Positions 62,999 through 64,000 of a DNA stretch of 64,000 nt are shown here, in pieces. Both the position numbers and the translations under genes were made by a program. The notes below the pieces were generated by a model that saw nothing but the letters and a program-made list of their open reading frames with translations, made no database searches and had not been told where the DNA came from. This DNA comes from Polymyxa betae (taxonomy: Eukaryota > Endomyxa > Phytomyxea > Plasmodiophorida > Plasmodiophoridae), in the NCBI GenBank assembly GCA_003693705.1, contig RBZT01000278.1, forward strand, positions 62,001-126,000. The letters are read 5' to 3'. Position 1 is the stretch's first letter. Every line of letters starts with the position of its first letter.

Positions 62999-63812
62999 TT
63001 AGATATTAACTTCACGTGGAACCCATACAGCTCGACAATGAGGGCAGCGACCTGGACTAACAGGCATTTGCCCACGAAAGGAGCCCTCCAAGCAATCCAG
63101 GCAAAGTTGCCTCCCGCATTGATTACAAGCGTGCGAACCAGATTTCGATTTGCTAGCATCGTTCCGACAGATAAGACATTCCAACGACGACAAATTGATA
63201 TCTCGTGAAGGACGTTTTAATGCCTCGGCAATGCGCTCAAAATGCCCCAGCCTGGTTTGATCAGCAAGTTTCATTCCAGAAATAGGGAAATCGAACTCTT
63301 TGACATCAGCTCGAAGATCTTGATAAGCAGCAAACCATTGCCGAGCGCTGTCAGCGTGCAAACACGACACTCGGAGCCAGGTATGCCATAACCATGCAAT
63401 TTTACAGGAAAGCAAACATTGAATTAAAAATTCAGTTTTAGGCTTTTTCTCGTCATGTCCCGGAAGTTCCCAGTGCACAAGGAACTGTTGAATCTCCAGC
63501 TTCAAACTTGTCCAGTGTTGAAAGGAAACAGGACCTCGGATCAGAGTTACAATCGTATTATGGAAATCTTGGAGCTTAGCACTAAAAGTGGCGAACGGCT
63601 TTTCCGTATCAGGAACTGACATGTTTGACGGCAGAGCGCTAACTAGCTGGTTGGGTACTGCAGTAGAAGTCAGGAAATGGAAAGAACGGCAGTGAGGATG
63701 TGCTCCTACCATAGCAACTCTTATTAGGTTGGGCTTCAGTATCTTGGGTGCAGAAAGCCAAGGGGCTGAATGTCCAGCTCAAGGCGAGCAATATCCTGAA
63801 ATCGATTGGCAT
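62999..63812 (-). CDS. Predicted secreted protein with C4C4 RING-like zinc finger
   Basis: The first exon (start 63812) gives MPIDFRILLALSWTFSPLAF, a signal-peptide-like leader ending CTQD. A clean 52-nt intron (GTAGGAGC...CTGAC...TGCAG, 63659-63710) joins it in frame to a long helical exon (FHNTIVTLIRGPVSFQHWTS). The C-terminus has C-x2-C-x13-C-x2-C-x4-C-x2-C-x14-C-x2-C (CLIC, CNQC, CLDC, CPHC), an eight-Cys zinc finger of RING or FYVE-like type, ending REVNI. If the leader is cleaved, a RING-like protein would enter the secretory pathway, which is unusual; a cytosolic start at the Met of MSVPDTEK is the alternative. E3 activity is untested. Confidence 0.65.
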
Positions 63813-63980
63813 GCTTTGTCTGATACTCGGGCAGTTGTCGACTGCGATCTGCAGATTGTCGGTGTGATTGGATTATGAAATGGATGAGAAAGTAATTGTA
63901 TCAGCCATGCATGTCCAGATGGGTTCCGGTATCAAAAGGGAAAGAGGAGACCTCGTCTTTGGGACATCACACTGGGCCGC

Positions 63981-63990
63981 ATCTATAAAT
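63981..63990 (+). promoter_or_regulatory. TATA-like box at the right edge
   Basis: CTATAAATAG near the window end, about 170 nt upstream of the RING-like gene (-), so it more likely serves a plus-strand gene that starts beyond the window. It is nearly symmetric, so direction cannot be settled. Confidence 0.3.
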
Positions 63991-64000
63991 AGAGCCAATC

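Overview
This window reads as a gene-dense nuclear chromosome segment from a compact-genome eukaryotic microbe. Nearly every gene is broken by small spliceosomal introns. Those I could resolve by keeping frame are mostly about 43-66 nt, GT...AG, with a CTAAC/CTGAC/CTAAT-like branch point close to the 3' end. Intergenic gaps are usually a few hundred bases. The gene set (26S and 20S proteasome subunits, SR-type splicing factor, sphingosine-phosphate lyase, class I PI3K, CENP-E-like kinesin, BRO1, RhoGAP, calcyphosin-like EF-hand) is clearly eukaryotic. Plant-type telomere-like repeats (TTTAGGG) occur internally. A class I PI3K with a Ras-binding domain, a CRIB-RhoGAP, EF-hand/TPR genes often linked to cilia and Con-10-like KGG proteins fit a protist (phytomyxid/rhizarian, stramenopile or early fungus-like lineage) better than an animal, plant or higher fungus. 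I cannot name the species.

Layout. 1-10.8 kb: 3' end of one gene, an ATP-grasp/SET fusion (-), methionine sulfoxide reductase A (-), an unknown conserved protein (+), a predicted ER-lumenal JmjC oxygenase with signal peptide and C-terminal KDEL (+), an SFSWAP-like splicing factor (+), and a low-complexity repeat protein whose third repeat copy has slipped frame (+). 10.8-13 kb is poorly resolved and probably holds a coiled-coil gene (-). 13-22.4 kb: class I PI3K (-), double Nudix-like protein (-), small unknown (-), SERF (+), sphingosine-1-phosphate lyase (-). 22.1-25.2 kb: three paralogous KGG-motif stress-type proteins in a gene-poor stretch. 26-34 kb: secreted unknown, proteasome beta-6, SGT1/ecdysoneless, BRO1-domain protein, RING-ended alpha-solenoid protein. 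34-46 kb: TPR protein, calcyphosin-like EF-hand protein, an EttA-type ABC-F ATPase with a presequence-like N-terminus, and a very long coiled-coil/proline-rich membrane protein. 46-64 kb: small Cys-rich protein, FHA+SANT protein, an unresolved gene, CRIB-RhoGAP, coiled-coil protein, LisH-CTLH protein, Rpt4, kinesin-7-like motor, and a secreted C4C4 RING-like protein.

There is no single pathway cluster; strands alternate as usual for such genomes. Thematic groups are proteostasis (Rpt4, beta-6, MsrA, SERF, RING), phosphoinositide/sphingolipid/Rho signalling (PI3K, S1P lyase, RhoGAP), and chromatin/transcription (SET fusion, FHA-SANT, LisH-CTLH, ecdysoneless, SFSWAP). I found no tRNA, rRNA, CRISPR, transposase or reverse transcriptase that I could support. 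All exon joins were worked out by eye from frame and splice sites, so exact exon edges should be treated as predictions.
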